Below, one piece after another: positions 27,611-37,142 of a DNA stretch of 64,000 nt. Where the stretch lies: assembly GCA_018828145.1 (NCBI GenBank), contig JAHJWO010000054.1, forward strand, positions 124,001 to 188,000, written 5' to 3'. The notes beneath the pieces were generated by a model that worked only from the letters and a program-made list of their open reading frames with translations, made no database searches and had not been told where the DNA came from. The translations under genes were made by a program, and so were the position numbers. Numbering within the stretch: the first letter of the stretch is position 1; every line of letters starts with the position of its first letter. The stretch comes from Alphaproteobacteria bacterium. Its GTDB lineage: Bacteria > Pseudomonadota > Alphaproteobacteria > Rhizobiales > Devosiaceae.

Positions 27611-28693
27611 ATGAAGAGTGGTCTGGAAGACGTGGTTGCCGCCGAAACCGTGCTGTCCGACGTGGACGGCGCCAATGGCCGGCTGATCGTGCGCGGCGTA
27701 TCGCTGGATGAACTGGTGGCCACCAGCCGCTACGAAGATGTGCTGCGCCTGCTCTGCGACGGCTTCCTGCCGTTGCCTGACGATCTGCCCGTGGCGCTGG
27801 GCCAGGCGCGCCAGTCCGTCTTCGCCCATGTCGCGTCGGCCGATCCGGCCATCGTCGCCCTGCCCCCCGTTGATGGCCTGCGCGCCCTGATGGCCCGCCT
27901 GCCCGATGGCGACGGCATCGATCCGGCCCTGCAGCTGGTCGCGGCGCCCGCCGTCTTCACCAGCGCCCTGCTCCGCCTGCGCAACGGCCTCGCCCCCGTC
28001 GCGCCGGACGCCAGCCTTGCCCATGCCACCGATTTCCTGCGCATGCTGTCCGGCACGATGCCGACCGCGCAGCAGGCTGACGCGCTCGATCGCTATCTGG
28101 TGACCGTTGCCGATCACGGCCTCAATGCCTCGACCTTTGCCGCCCGCGTGGTAGCTTCAACCCAGGCCGGCCTCGCCTCCGCCGTGCTCGCCGCCCTCAG
28201 CGCCCTCAAGGGCCCGCTGCATGGCGGCGCCCCCGGCCCCGTGCTCGACATGCTCGACGGCGTCGGCCAACCCGCAGAGGCCCCGGCCTGGCTCGACGAT
28301 GCCCTGTCCAGGGGCGAGCGGCTGATGGGCTTCGGCCATCGCATCTATCGCGTCCGCGATCCCCGTGCCGATGCGCTCAAGGGGGCCGTCCGCCTGCTGG
28401 CGACATCCGGCGCCATCGCGCCCGCCCGCCTGGCGCTCGCCGAAGCGGTGGAACAGGCCGCGCTCGACCTGCTCAAGCGCAAGAAGCCCGACCGGCCGCT
28501 GGAAACCAATGTGGAATTCTATACCGCCCTGCTGCTCGAGGCCCTCGGCTTCCCCCGCGACGCCTTTACCTGCGTCTTTGCCGCCGGCCGCGTCGGCGGC
28601 TGGATCGCCCATGCCCGCGAACAGGCCCTCAATGGCCGCCTGATCCGGCCCATGTCGGTCTATGTCGGGCCAGTACCGCGGCAAGCGGCCTGA
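27611..28693 (+). CDS. Citrate synthase / methylcitrate synthase family protein
   Basis: 360 residues. The catalytic histidine motifs are closer to the family norm than in the divergent partner: GPLHGGAP near residue 200 and [14 protein letters not shown] near 240. The third catalytic position, usually Asp in NVDFY, is Glu in [14 protein letters not shown]. The carboxylate is kept but longer, so activity may be altered. An AAGGAG ribosome-binding site seven bases before the ATG at 27611 decides the start. It could be a citrate or 2-methylcitrate synthase, or act together with its divergent neighbour. Confidence 0.85.
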   Translation: MKSGLEDVVAAETVLSDVDGANGRLIVRGVSLDELVATSRYEDVLRLLCDGFLPLPDDLPVALGQARQSVFAHVASADPAIVALPPVDGLRALMARLPDGDGIDPALQLVAAPAVFTSALLRLRNGLAPVAPDASLAHATDFLRMLSGTMPTAQQADALDRYLVTVADHGLNASTFAARVVASTQAGLASAVLAALSALKGPLHGGAPGPVLDMLDGVGQPAEAPAWLDDALSRGERLMGFGHRIYRVRDPRADALKGAVRLLATSGAIAPARLALAEAVEQAALDLLKRKKPDRPLETNVEFYTALLLEALGFPRDAFTCVFAAGRVGGWIAHAREQALNGRLIRPMSVYVGPVPRQAA

Positions 28694-28695
28694 CC

Positions 28696-29103
28696 TCAGC
28701 TGATGCGGTCGAGACGCCGCTTCTTGACGATGTTCTTGTAGTCCCACTGGATCAACCTGGCTTGCTCGAGCCAGGTTCGCAGCTCATCGACATCGACCTG
28801 CGCGACAGAGGTGTAGCGCTTTTCCGCGGCCTTGAACGTCCCCTCCGGCGCCAGTCCCGGCACATCGAAGGATTGCCCGCTCCAGAACAGCAGGCGGACA
28901 CAGGACTTGAGCTTGCTGTAGCCCACGATCGGGTTGCCGGCCAGGAACCACACCGGGTGGGCGTGCCAGATCCGGCTTTCCGCCTCCGGCAGGCCGCCAT
29001 CGATGACCTGCCGAAGCAGCTCGCAGATCTGCCGGTCTTCCGGAGCCTGGATGGCGTTGAACTCCTCGATCGTGCGCGGTTTGCCGGCGTCCTGCATCGC
29101 CAT
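28696..29103 (-). CDS. DUF1801 domain protein
   Basis: 135 residues. The body (EDRQICELLRQVIDGGLPEA, SRIWHAHPVWFLAGNPIVGYS, LLFWSGQSFDVPGL) has the pattern of the DUF1801/YdhG fold, small proteins of unknown function that resemble iron-chaperone frataxin-like folds. AGGAG seven bases before the ATG at 29103 fixes the start. It converges on the preceding citrate-synthase-like gene with 2 bases between them and lies downstream of the clpX terminator, so it is probably transcribed by itself. Confidence 0.8.
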   Translation of the reverse strand: MAMQDAGKPRTIEEFNAIQAPEDRQICELLRQVIDGGLPEAESRIWHAHPVWFLAGNPIVGYSKLKSCVRLLFWSGQSFDVPGLAPEGTFKAAEKRYTSVAQVDVDELRTWLEQARLIQWDYKNIVKKRRLDRIS

Positions 29104-29165
29104 GGTTGGCTCCTGTCTGTCTCCATCACGACGAAACAATCGCCCGCAATCGACAGAGGGCAAAA

Positions 29166-29195
29166 ACAAAAACGCCGGGCACGAGGCCCGGCGTT
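29166..29195 (-). terminator. Rho-independent terminator after clpX
   Basis: A 10-bp stem AACGCCGGGC/GCCCGGCGTT with a five-base loop, followed on the minus strand by TTTTTGTTTTTG. It ends the clpP-clpX transcription unit. Confidence 0.9.
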
Positions 29196-29216
29196 TTCAA
29201 TTCAATCCCGAAGTCG

Positions 29217-30494
29217 TTACGCCGTTGCGGGCGCTTCGTCCTTCTTGCGCTCGGAATAGATGTAGAGCGGACGCACGTCCTTGCCCTTCACCACTTCTTC
29301 CGAGATCACCACTTCTTCCACGCCTTCGAGCGATGGCAGGTCGTACATGGTGTCGAGCAGGATGGCTTCCATGATCGAGCGCAGGCCGCGGGCGCCGGTC
29401 TTGCGCTCGATGGCCTTCTCGGCAATCGCCTTGAGGGCATCCTCGTGGAAGGTCAGCTCGACTTCTTCCATCTGGAACAGGCGCTGGTACTGGCGCACCA
29501 GGGCGTTCTTGGGCGCAGTCAGGATTTCGATCAGCGCGGCAATGTCGAGATCTTCGAGCGTTGCCAGCACCGGCAGGCGGCCGATGAATTCGGGGATCAG
29601 CCCGAAACGGACCAGATCTTCCGGTGCGACATCGGCCAGGATCTGCCCGACGCGACGGTCGTTCGGGTCCTTGACGGTGGCCGCAAAGCCGATGCCGGAG
29701 CCTTCGCCACGGGCCGAGATGATCTTTTCCAGCCCGGCAAAGGCGCCGCCGCAGATGAACAGGATATTGGTCGTGTCTACCTGCAGGAATTCCTGCTGCG
29801 GATGCTTGCGGCCGCCCTGGGGCGGAACCGAAGCCACGGTGCCTTCCATGATCTTGAGCAGGGCCTGCTGCACGCCTTCACCCGAAACGTCACGGGTGAT
29901 GGACGGGTTGTCGGACTTGCGGGAGATCTTGTCGACTTCGTCGATATAGACGATGCCGCGCTGCGCCTTCTCGACATTGTAGTCGGCCGACTGCAGCAGC
30001 TTGAGGATGATGTTCTCCACATCCTCGCCGACATAGCCCGCTTCGGTCAGCGTCGTGGCGTCAGCCATGGTGAAGGGCACGTCGAGAATGCGGGCCAGCG
30101 TCTGGGCCAGCAGCGTCTTGCCCGAGCCGGTCGGCCCGATCAGCAGGATATTGGACTTGGAAAGCTCGATATCCTGGTTCTTGGACGAATGGTGCAGGCG
30201 CTTGTAGTGGTTGTGGACAGCCACGGAGAGCACGCGCTTGGCGCGGAACTGGCCGATGACATAGTCGTCGAGCACCTTGCAGATATCTGCCGGTGTCGGC
30301 ACGCCATCGGAGGACTTGACCATGCTGGTCTTGTTCTCTTCGCGGATGATGTCCATGCACAGTTCGACGCATTCATCGCAGATGAACACGGTCGGACCGG
30401 CGATCAGCTTGCGAACCTCATGCTGGGATTTCCCGCAGAACGAGCAGTAGAGCGTGTTCTTCGAGGTTTCGCCGTTCGTTGTCTCTTTGGACAT
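29217..30494 (-). CDS. clpX: ATP-dependent protease ATP-binding subunit ClpX
   Basis: AAA+ unfoldase that feeds substrates to ClpP; 425 residues. The N-terminal zinc-binding domain has cysteines at 17, 20, 39 and 42 (YCSFCGK and [10 protein letters not shown]). Walker A is GPTGSGKT, Walker [11 protein letters not shown], and the pore and sensor regions ([18 protein letters not shown]) are normal. GGGAG eight bases upstream supports the ATG. It follows clpP with a 172-bp gap, which may hold a secondary promoter. Confidence 0.98.
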   Translation of the reverse strand: MSKETTNGETSKNTLYCSFCGKSQHEVRKLIAGPTVFICDECVELCMDIIREENKTSMVKSSDGVPTPADICKVLDDYVIGQFRAKRVLSVAVHNHYKRLHHSSKNQDIELSKSNILLIGPTGSGKTLLAQTLARILDVPFTMADATTLTEAGYVGEDVENIILKLLQSADYNVEKAQRGIVYIDEVDKISRKSDNPSITRDVSGEGVQQALLKIMEGTVASVPPQGGRKHPQQEFLQVDTTNILFICGGAFAGLEKIISARGEGSGIGFAATVKDPNDRRVGQILADVAPEDLVRFGLIPEFIGRLPVLATLEDLDIAALIEILTAPKNALVRQYQRLFQMEEVELTFHEDALKAIAEKAIERKTGARGLRSIMEAILLDTMYDLPSLEGVEEVVISEEVVKGKDVRPLYIYSERKKDEAPATA

Positions 30495-30666
30495 CCAGTC
30501 ACTCCCGGGGGCCAGAGCGCCCCCAAAACCAAGCGTTGCCAGTGACGGTAACGCTCGAGCCTAAAGAAAGTCTAAGCCGAACCGATCCTAAAGACCGATC
30601 CGGCTTGGTGCAATTGCGTCTGGATCACAGTCCACGGCGCATCAGCAATGTGCTTAACGCGGGCGA

Positions 30667-31296
30667 TCAGGCCTGCGCCTCCGGCACGACGCGCTTGTCC
30701 CAGACGTTGTCGATGAGGCCAAAAGTCTTGGCTTCCTCGGGCGACAGGAAGCGATCGCGCTCGAGAGCGTTCTCGATTTCCTCGTAGGTGCGGCCGGTAT
30801 GCTTCTCATAAATCTGATTAAGACGCCGCTTTAAGCCCTCGACTTCCTTGGCATGAATCAGGATGTCGGTAACCTGGCCCTGGAAGCCGCCGGACGGCTG
30901 GTGCACCATGACGCGGGCATTGGGCAGCGCCGTGCGCATGCCGGCCTCGCCGGCTGCCAGCAGCAGCGAACCCATGGAGGCAGCCTGCCCCATCACCATG
31001 GTGGCGACGGGCGCGCGGATGAACTGCATCGTGTCGTAGATGGAAAGACCCGCCGTCACCACGCCGCCGGGCGAGTTGATATAGAGCGAAATTTCCTTTT
31101 TCGGATTCTCCGATTCGAGGAACAGCAGCTGAGCCACGATCAGGCTCGCCATATTGTCCTCGACCACGCTGGTCACGAAAATGATGCGCTCGCGCAGCAG
31201 GCGCGAATAAATATCGAAGGCGCGCTCGCCCCGATTGGACTGCTCGACCACCATGGGAACGAGCGTGTTCATGTAAGTATCGTGCGGATCCCGCAT
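30667..31296 (-). CDS. clpP: ATP-dependent Clp protease proteolytic subunit ClpP
   Basis: Serine protease core of ClpXP; 209 residues. The catalytic serine lies in [11 protein letters not shown] and the histidine in VMVHQPSGG, with the aspartate further on in a region ending [10 protein letters not shown]. The ATG at 31296 ([19 protein letters not shown]) is preferred over the long upstream frame because AAGGGG precedes it and the length matches related proteins. It is followed by clpX. Confidence 0.97.
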   Translation of the reverse strand: MRDPHDTYMNTLVPMVVEQSNRGERAFDIYSRLLRERIIFVTSVVEDNMASLIVAQLLFLESENPKKEISLYINSPGGVVTAGLSIYDTMQFIRAPVATMVMGQAASMGSLLLAAGEAGMRTALPNARVMVHQPSGGFQGQVTDILIHAKEVEGLKRRLNQIYEKHTGRTYEEIENALERDRFLSPEEAKTFGLIDNVWDKRVVPEAQA

Positions 31297-31457
31297 GTAG
31301 TGCCCCTTAGCTGTGCCGTATCGGACCGGGCCAGCATTGCTTGGATTGAAACACGATCCCTTCCCGAACTCGGACATCGGGGGTCCGGGGATCGTATCGA
31401 ATTCGAATCGACGCTGCGACTGATTGCAGCCCACGCCGCCTTAAAAGCGGGTAAAGG

Positions 31458-31489
31458 CACAGATAGGCGGCATTGGGGCAGGCTTCAAT
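31458..31489 (-). promoter_or_regulatory. RpoH-type promoter of clpP
   Basis: On the minus strand ATTG (31486-31489), 18 bases, then CCTATCTGTG (31458-31467). The -10 matches the alphaproteobacterial heat-shock consensus CYTATnTnnG completely and the -35 differs in one base of CTTG. A leader of about 150 nt would precede the clpP start. Confidence 0.68.
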
Positions 31490-31528
31490 AGCGCGTTTGC
31501 CCGATGTGACGGCAAGGTGAATGGAGCG

Positions 31529-31759
31529 CTAGGCCGAGAAGCTGACCGCGACGCCCTTTTTCTTGAAATAGGACTGCATGATCTTGCGGCCCTGGCGGTT
31601 GGACTGGGCCAGCTTGGCCGGCTCGAACACGGCCTCCTTGGCGCCTTCCTTGGCCATCGCCGCCTTGAGCGCGGCGATGTGGAGGTCCAGATCCTCGTTG
31701 TTGTTCTTGATCGACGCATAGATGTTGTCGATGGCCTGGCTCAGGGTCAGATCGCTCAC
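31529..31759 (-). CDS. Small conserved-looking protein of unknown function
   Basis: 76 residues, starting VSDLTLSQAIDNIYASIKNN and ending KKKGVAVSFSA. The protein is charged, largely helical, with no signal peptide or membrane segment. GTG at 31759 is chosen because AGGAG lies seven bases upstream. It is on the same strand as clpP but separated from it by the clpP promoter region. Not recognised; the good ribosome-binding site and lack of competing frames argue that it is real. Confidence 0.65.
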   Translation of the reverse strand: MSDLTLSQAIDNIYASIKNNNEDLDLHIAALKAAMAKEGAKEAVFEPAKLAQSNRQGRKIMQSYFKKKGVAVSFSA

Positions 31760-31887
31760 GGAACGGCTCCTCAAAATCTCTTGCCCCTGACTAGCGATTT
31801 TTTCGGCGGGAGCAAGGCATCTCCGCCGTTTGCTTCATCGCGGCGACCTCGTAAGGTCATCGCGCCCTTCCCAAGATACTGATTTCC

Positions 31888-33144
31888 ATGGCCGCCATCA
31901 TCCAGCTCAAGCCGATCACCGACGTCCCCGAAAACCGCCGCGCCAGCGCCGATCCGCGCGATCCAGCCTTCTTCCAGAATCCCTATGCCTTCTATGACCG
32001 GCTCCATGCCGACAACCCGGCCTTTTTCTGGGACCAGTATGGCCACTGGTGCTTTGCCGGCTTCAAGGATGTGAGCGCCCTGCTGCGCGACAAGCGCTTC
32101 GGCCGCGAAATCCTGCATGTGGCGACGCGCGAGGAGCTCGGCATGCCCGCGCCCAAGCCGCATACCGCCGCCTTCGACCTCACCGAAAAGCACTCCCTGC
32201 TCAACCTGGAGCCGCCGGGCCATACCCGCCTGCGCACCCTGGTGAACCGCGCCTTCGTCTCCCGCCATGTCGAGCAGCTGCGGCCCCGTATCATCCGGCT
32301 TGCCAACGAGATGATCGACAGCTTCGAAGGCGAAGACAGCGTCGACCTGATCAAGGCCTTCGCCGCGCCGATCCCGGCCATCATCATTGCGGAGATGATC
32401 GGCCTGCCCGCCGAAAGCGCGCCGAGCCTGCTCAACTGGTCCAACCGCATGGTGGCCATGTACATGTTCGGCGTGAACGAGGCGACCGAGCGCGATGCCA
32501 ACCAGGCCTCGCAGGACTTCATGGATTTCGTCGCCGAAGCCATTGCCGAGCGCCGCAAGCGCCCGACCGAGGACCTGCTCAGCCATATGCTGACCTCCGA
32601 TCGCGACGGCGACCGGCTGAGCGACGAGGAGGTCATGTCCACCGCCATCCTGCTGCTCAATGCCGGGCATGAGGCCACGGTCCACACCACCGGCAATGGC
32701 GTCAAATCCATCCTCGAAAGCGGTATCGATCCGGTTACGCTTTTCGCCAGCGACGCACAGACCGAAGCCACGGTGGAGGAATGCCTGCGCTTCGACGCGC
32801 CGCTGCACATGTTCACCCGCTACGCACTGAGCGATCTCGAATACGACGGGCTGCAGCTCCGCAAGGGCGATGTCATCGGGCTGATGCTGGGCGCCGCCAA
32901 CCGCGACCCCAGGAGATTCGCCAATGCCAACACGTTCGACCCGTTCCGCAGCGATGGCGCCAATGTCAGCTTCGGCGCCGGCATCCACTTCTGCATCGGC
33001 GCGCCGCTGGCCCGCATCGAGCTGCAGGTCGCCTTCAGCACCCTGTTCCGCCGCCTGCCAAGGCTGCGGCTGGCCGAGGCGCCCAGCTACAACGACGTGT
33101 ACCATTTCCATGGCCTGGAACGGCTTATGGTGCGCTGGCGCTGA
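31888..33144 (+). CDS. Cytochrome P450
   Basis: Heme monooxygenase, 418 residues, soluble bacterial type without a membrane anchor. The I-helix oxygen-binding motif is LLNAGHEATVHTT near residue 255, the ExxR motif is in VEECLRFD near 294, and the heme-binding loop is FGAGIHFCIGAPLAR with the axial cysteine near residue 370. No ferredoxin or reductase gene is adjacent, so electron partners must be encoded elsewhere. The substrate is not predictable. It is transcribed alone and converges on the NAD(P)HX repair gene. Confidence 0.95.
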   Translation: MAAIIQLKPITDVPENRRASADPRDPAFFQNPYAFYDRLHADNPAFFWDQYGHWCFAGFKDVSALLRDKRFGREILHVATREELGMPAPKPHTAAFDLTEKHSLLNLEPPGHTRLRTLVNRAFVSRHVEQLRPRIIRLANEMIDSFEGEDSVDLIKAFAAPIPAIIIAEMIGLPAESAPSLLNWSNRMVAMYMFGVNEATERDANQASQDFMDFVAEAIAERRKRPTEDLLSHMLTSDRDGDRLSDEEVMSTAILLLNAGHEATVHTTGNGVKSILESGIDPVTLFASDAQTEATVEECLRFDAPLHMFTRYALSDLEYDGLQLRKGDVIGLMLGAANRDPRRFANANTFDPFRSDGANVSFGAGIHFCIGAPLARIELQVAFSTLFRRLPRLRLAEAPSYNDVYHFHGLERLMVRWR

Positions 33145-33154
33145 TCTTTCGTCC

Positions 33155-33306
33155 CTTCTCCCCTTGCGGGAGAAGGTGCCCGAAGGGCGGATGAGGGTCT
33201 CTTTGCTACCCGAAGCATTGCAGCATGGGAGCGCGCAGCACCCCTCACCTGGATCTCCCGCTGAACGCGGAAGATCCACCCTCTCCCTCAAGGGGAGAGG
33301 GAAGGT
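33155..33306. repeat. REP-like palindromic element 1
   Basis: An intergenic folded element: CTTCTCCC-N5-GGGAGAAG (33155-33175), then the tail GTGCCCGAAGGGCGGATGAG, an inner GGATCT/AGATCC dyad, and the second hairpin CCCTCTCCCT-CA-AGGGGAGAGGG (33279-33301). Related copies lie at 49956, 52524 and 54671. It sits between the converging P450 and Nnr genes. Confidence 0.85.
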
Positions 33307-33309
33307 GGG

Positions 33310-34782
33310 TCAAAGGCTCGCCAGCACCCCCGGCACCAGCAGCGGCAGGTCCTCGCTGATCAGCCCCGGACCGCCAAAGCGGTTCGCCGCCTCGGCATGG
33401 AGCCACACGCCGGAGCAGGCGGCTTCCCAGCCCTCCATGCCCTGCCCCATCAGCCCCGCCACCATGCCCGCCAGCACGTCGCCGGAACCGGCCGTCCCCA
33501 GCCAGGCCGGGGCATTGGCATTGATGGCAGCGCGGCCGTCAGGGCTGGCGATGACCGTATCGCTGCCCTTGAGGATGACGATGGCGCCCGAATGCTCCGC
33601 GGCGGCGCGGGCCTTCTCCAGCTTGCCACCGGGCACATCGCCGAACAGCCGCTGGAACTCGCCCTCGTGGGGCGTCATCACCACCGGGCGCTCGGCGGCC
33701 TTGATGGCGCCGTAGAGCGTCCCGGCGTCGGCCGCAAAGCTGGTCAGCGCATCGGCGTCCAGCACGGTCGCGGCGCCCGAGGCAAGCACGGACAGCACGC
33801 GCGCCCGCGTCTCTTCGCCCACGCCTGCCGCCGGGCCGATGACCACGGCATTCATCCGGTCATCCGAGAGCAGCTCGGCCAGCGCCTCCGGGCTCTCCGT
33901 CGGCTTCAGCATCACGGCGGTGACATGGGCCGCATGGACCAGTAGCGCCGCTTCGGACCCGGTCAGCGACACCACCCCTGCCCCGACGCGAAATGCCGCC
34001 ATGGCAGCCAGCCGCGCCGCGCCGGTCTGCAGCGGACCGCCGGAAACCACCACGCAGTGGCCGCGATGAAACTTGTTGCCCTCGTTGCTCGCCACCGGCA
34101 GCGACCACAGGCTGGGCGTATTCTGCCAGGCCTTGGCGCCGATCGGTCCCAGCACCGATTCGGCAATGCCGATATCGGCCAGCACCACCTCGCCGCAGCG
34201 GTCGCGGCCCGGCTGCAGCAGGTGGCCCGGCTTGAGCCGGAAGAAGGTCACGGTCATGTCGGCGATCATCGCCGTGCCGCGCAGGGCGCCCGTAGCGCCG
34301 TCTATCCCGCTGGGAATGTCGATGCTCACCACCGGCCGCGAGCTGGCATTGACCGCCGCAATGGCCTCGGCAAACGCCCCTTCCGTATCACGGTCGAGAC
34401 CCGCGCCCAGCAGGGCGTCGATGACGAGGTCCGCCGCATCGATATCCTGCGCCGTCGGCGGCGCCACCCGGCCCGTCCACTGCTCGGCCATATGCGCGGC
34501 ATCGCCCTTGAGCGCCGCGCGGTCGCCGATCAGCCGCAACTGCACCGGCCAGCCCTTCTGCTTGAGCAACCGCGCCACCACAAAGCCGTCGCCGCCATTA
34601 TTGCCCGGCCCGCACAGCACCAGCACCGAGCGCTGGTAATAGCGCTCCATCACGGCCTCGGCGACCGCCTTGCCGGCCGCTTCCATCAGCTTGAGCGACT
34701 TGACCCCACCCGCCACAGCAAGCCGGTCGGCCTCGGCCATCTGGGCCGGGGTGAGCAGGATATCGGCATGGGCAGCGGTCAT
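33310..34782 (-). CDS. nnr: Bifunctional NAD(P)HX epimerase / ADP-dependent dehydratase
   Basis: Repairs hydrated NADH and NADPH. 490 residues, with two domains. The N-terminal YjeF_N epimerase part carries [19 protein letters not shown] near residue 54 and [12 protein letters not shown] near 148. The C-terminal carbohydrate-kinase-like dehydratase carries [14 protein letters not shown] near 373 and [19 protein letters not shown] near 430. ATG at 34782 ([12 protein letters not shown]) is chosen on family N-terminus; a GAGAG stretch upstream is a fair ribosome-binding site. It lies downstream of the trigger-factor terminator. Confidence 0.95.
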   Translation of the reverse strand: MTAAHADILLTPAQMAEADRLAVAGGVKSLKLMEAAGKAVAEAVMERYYQRSVLVLCGPGNNGGDGFVVARLLKQKGWPVQLRLIGDRAALKGDAAHMAEQWTGRVAPPTAQDIDAADLVIDALLGAGLDRDTEGAFAEAIAAVNASSRPVVSIDIPSGIDGATGALRGTAMIADMTVTFFRLKPGHLLQPGRDRCGEVVLADIGIAESVLGPIGAKAWQNTPSLWSLPVASNEGNKFHRGHCVVVSGGPLQTGAARLAAMAAFRVGAGVVSLTGSEAALLVHAAHVTAVMLKPTESPEALAELLSDDRMNAVVIGPAAGVGEETRARVLSVLASGAATVLDADALTSFAADAGTLYGAIKAAERPVVMTPHEGEFQRLFGDVPGGKLEKARAAAEHSGAIVILKGSDTVIASPDGRAAINANAPAWLGTAGSGDVLAGMVAGLMGQGMEGWEAACSGVWLHAEAANRFGGPGLISEDLPLLVPGVLASL

Positions 34783-34819
34783 GGCACATCTCTCGGCAGA
34801 CAAAGCGGAAGCTGCAAAC

Positions 34820-34846
34820 AAAAAGCCGCCCATTTCTGGGCGGCTT
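34820..34846 (-). terminator. Rho-independent terminator after trigger factor
   Basis: A 9-bp stem AAGCCGCCC/GGGCGGCTT with a six-base loop, followed on the minus strand by TTTTTGTTT, 21 bases past the tig stop. Confidence 0.9.
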
Positions 34847-34867
34847 CCATATTCAAGTCAGAACACC

Positions 34868-36247
34868 TCAGTGGTGGTGTTCTTCCGGAACCTCGTCCTC
34901 GTCGGCCTGGATCAGCTTGGCCAGTTCGTCGCGGGTCATCTTCTTTTCGGTGATGTCGCCCTTTTCGGCAACAAAATCGACGACCTTGTTCTCGAACACC
35001 GGCGCACGCAGGCCAGCCAGGGCCTGGGGGTTCTTGCGGTAATAGTCGTAGACCTGCTGTTCCTGGCCGGGGAAGCGGCGCACTTCGGCGATCAGCGCCT
35101 GCTGGTGCTCTTCCTCGGTCACGTTCACTTCATTCTGGTTGCCGATCTCGGCGACCACCAGGCCCAGGCGCACGCGGCGCTCGGCGATCTTGCGATACTG
35201 CTCGCGCGCGGCTTCCTCGGTCGTGCCTTCGTCTTCGAAGGACCGGCCATGGCTCTGCACTTCGTGCTCGACGCGCTGCCAGATCGTGTTGAACTCGGCA
35301 TCGACCAGCTGGGCCGGCACGTCGAACTTGTGGCCGTCATCGAGCGCATCGAGGATCTGGCGCTTCATGTGCTGGCGGCTCATGGATGCCAGCGCGGCCT
35401 CCATCTGGGTCTTGACCGCATCGCGCATGGCCTGGACGTTCTCGACGCCGAGACGCTTGGCGAACTCGTCATCCAGCTCGCCCTGGTTCGGGCCGTCGAC
35501 ATGCAGCACCGTCACTTCGAACTGGGCCTTCTTGCCGGCCAGTTCTTCGCTCTGGTAATCCTTGGGGAAGGTGACGTCGATCTCGCGCGTCTCGCCCTTC
35601 TTCATGCCGATCAGCTGCTCTTCGAAGCCGGGAATGAACTCGCCCGAACCGACCGTGAGGTGGGCATGGTCGGAGGTGCCGCCATCGAAGGGCTTGCCCT
35701 TGATCTTGCCGACAAAGCTCAGACCGAGGCGATCGCCGTTCTCGACGACGCCTTCGTCGCCCTTGTCGGTATAGCCGCGGTTCTGCGCGAAGACGCGGTT
35801 CACTTCGGCGGTGACTTCTTCGTCGGTGATGTCGATCACCGGCTTGACCAGCTTGACGCCGTCCAGCTTCATCAGCGTGACGGGCGGCAGCACTTCATAT
35901 TCGACTTCAAATGCCAGGTCCGCCTTGCCGTCGAGCACGTCATTGATGACGGCCTGATCGTCGGGCAGGTCGACCTTGGGCTGCGCGGCGGCGCGTTCCT
36001 TGCGCTCGTCCAGCGTGTCCGACACGGTCGAGTTGATCGCGTCGGTCATCACTTCGCTCATGGCGGAGCGGCCGAACATCTTCTTGATATGCGCCAGCGG
36101 CACCTTGCCGGGACGGAAGCCCTTGATGTTGGCCTGGCCCTTGAGCTCTTCGAGCTTGGCGCCCAGGCGCTCATTGAGGGCGGCGGCCGGAATGGTGACG
36201 CTCAACTTGCGCTTCAGGCCTTCATTGAGGGTTTCGGTAACCTGCAT
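34868..36247 (-). CDS. tig: Trigger factor
   Basis: Ribosome-associated chaperone and prolyl isomerase that meets nascent chains at the exit tunnel; 459 residues. The N-terminal ribosome-binding part has the signature-like GFRPGKVPLAHIKKMFG near residue 44. The central FKBP domain lies at about residues 150-245 (ENGDRLGLSFVGKIKGKPFDGG, GEFIPGFEEQLIGMKKGE). The helical C-terminal domain ends DEDEVPEEHHH, an acidic/His tail. The ATG at 36247 (MQVTETLNEGLKRKL) matches family starts. A tRNA-Leu gene lies 54 bases upstream on the same strand. Confidence 0.97.
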   Translation of the reverse strand: MQVTETLNEGLKRKLSVTIPAAALNERLGAKLEELKGQANIKGFRPGKVPLAHIKKMFGRSAMSEVMTDAINSTVSDTLDERKERAAAQPKVDLPDDQAVINDVLDGKADLAFEVEYEVLPPVTLMKLDGVKLVKPVIDITDEEVTAEVNRVFAQNRGYTDKGDEGVVENGDRLGLSFVGKIKGKPFDGGTSDHAHLTVGSGEFIPGFEEQLIGMKKGETREIDVTFPKDYQSEELAGKKAQFEVTVLHVDGPNQGELDDEFAKRLGVENVQAMRDAVKTQMEAALASMSRQHMKRQILDALDDGHKFDVPAQLVDAEFNTIWQRVEHEVQSHGRSFEDEGTTEEAAREQYRKIAERRVRLGLVVAEIGNQNEVNVTEEEHQQALIAEVRRFPGQEQQVYDYYRKNPQALAGLRAPVFENKVVDFVAEKGDITEKKMTRDELAKLIQADEDEVPEEHHH

Positions 36248-36301
36248 TCGGTTCAATCCCGTATTCATTGATAGTCGTTTGATCGTGGGCCGGTCCATCA
36301 G

Positions 36302-36386
36302 TGGTGCGGGTGAGAGGACTCGAACCTCCACGCCTTGCGGCGCTGGAACCTAAATCCAGTGCGTCTACCAGTTCCGCCACACCCGC
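36302..36386 (-). tRNA. tRNA-Leu (anticodon TAG)
   Basis: 85-nt cloverleaf on the minus strand with an encoded CCA and a long class II variable arm (CGCCGCAAGGCGT). The acceptor stem pairs GCGGGTG with CACCCGC. The anticodon arm is CTGGA-TTTAGGT-TCCAG, so anticodon TAG reads CTA and probably other CTN codons. Confidence 0.95.
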
Positions 36387-36546
36387 AAAAAGGACCCGTT
36401 GGCCGGGTTGGCGTTGCATCTATATGAAGACGGAAAGCCAGTCAAAGCCTAGCTTGGCGATTTGGCCGGAATGCTGCGCACCTGCACCGCCCGTCGCCCA
36501 CCGACAGGCCGCCGGGAACAGCATCGCGCCATCGCGACTGGACGAC

Positions 36547-36563
36547 TGCACAAATATTGCGCA
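36547..36563. promoter_or_regulatory. NtrC-like enhancer site
   Basis: TGCACA-N5-TGCGCA is close to the NtrC consensus TGCACC-N5-GGTGCA, with matching spacing. It lies 107 bp upstream of the sigma-54 -24 element, a normal distance for an enhancer bound by NtrC. Confidence 0.6.
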
Positions 36564-36655
36564 AACTGCCGCTTGTTTAGCCAACCCCGCTGCTGCCGGG
36601 GCGGCCGACTGCATTAAACCGCTATCATAAGCCTTTATTTTCAAAGGCGTTTTAG

Positions 36656-37069
<414 letters not shown>

Positions 37070-37142
37070 GGGCCTCCACCCCAGCGCGGCACGCCGTGAC
37101 TACAACCCAAAAACTATTCCGATCTAGACAGGGGAAGACCTA

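Noticed and set aside
30540..30610. Repeated GATCGGT and a 6-bp stem between clpP and clpX
   Set aside because: Pairing is too weak to call a terminator or operator; the gap is left as a spacer that may hold a secondary clpX promoter.
34670..36271. 533-codon plus-strand open frame opposite tig
   Set aside because: Antisense to trigger factor, no ribosome-binding site or domain.
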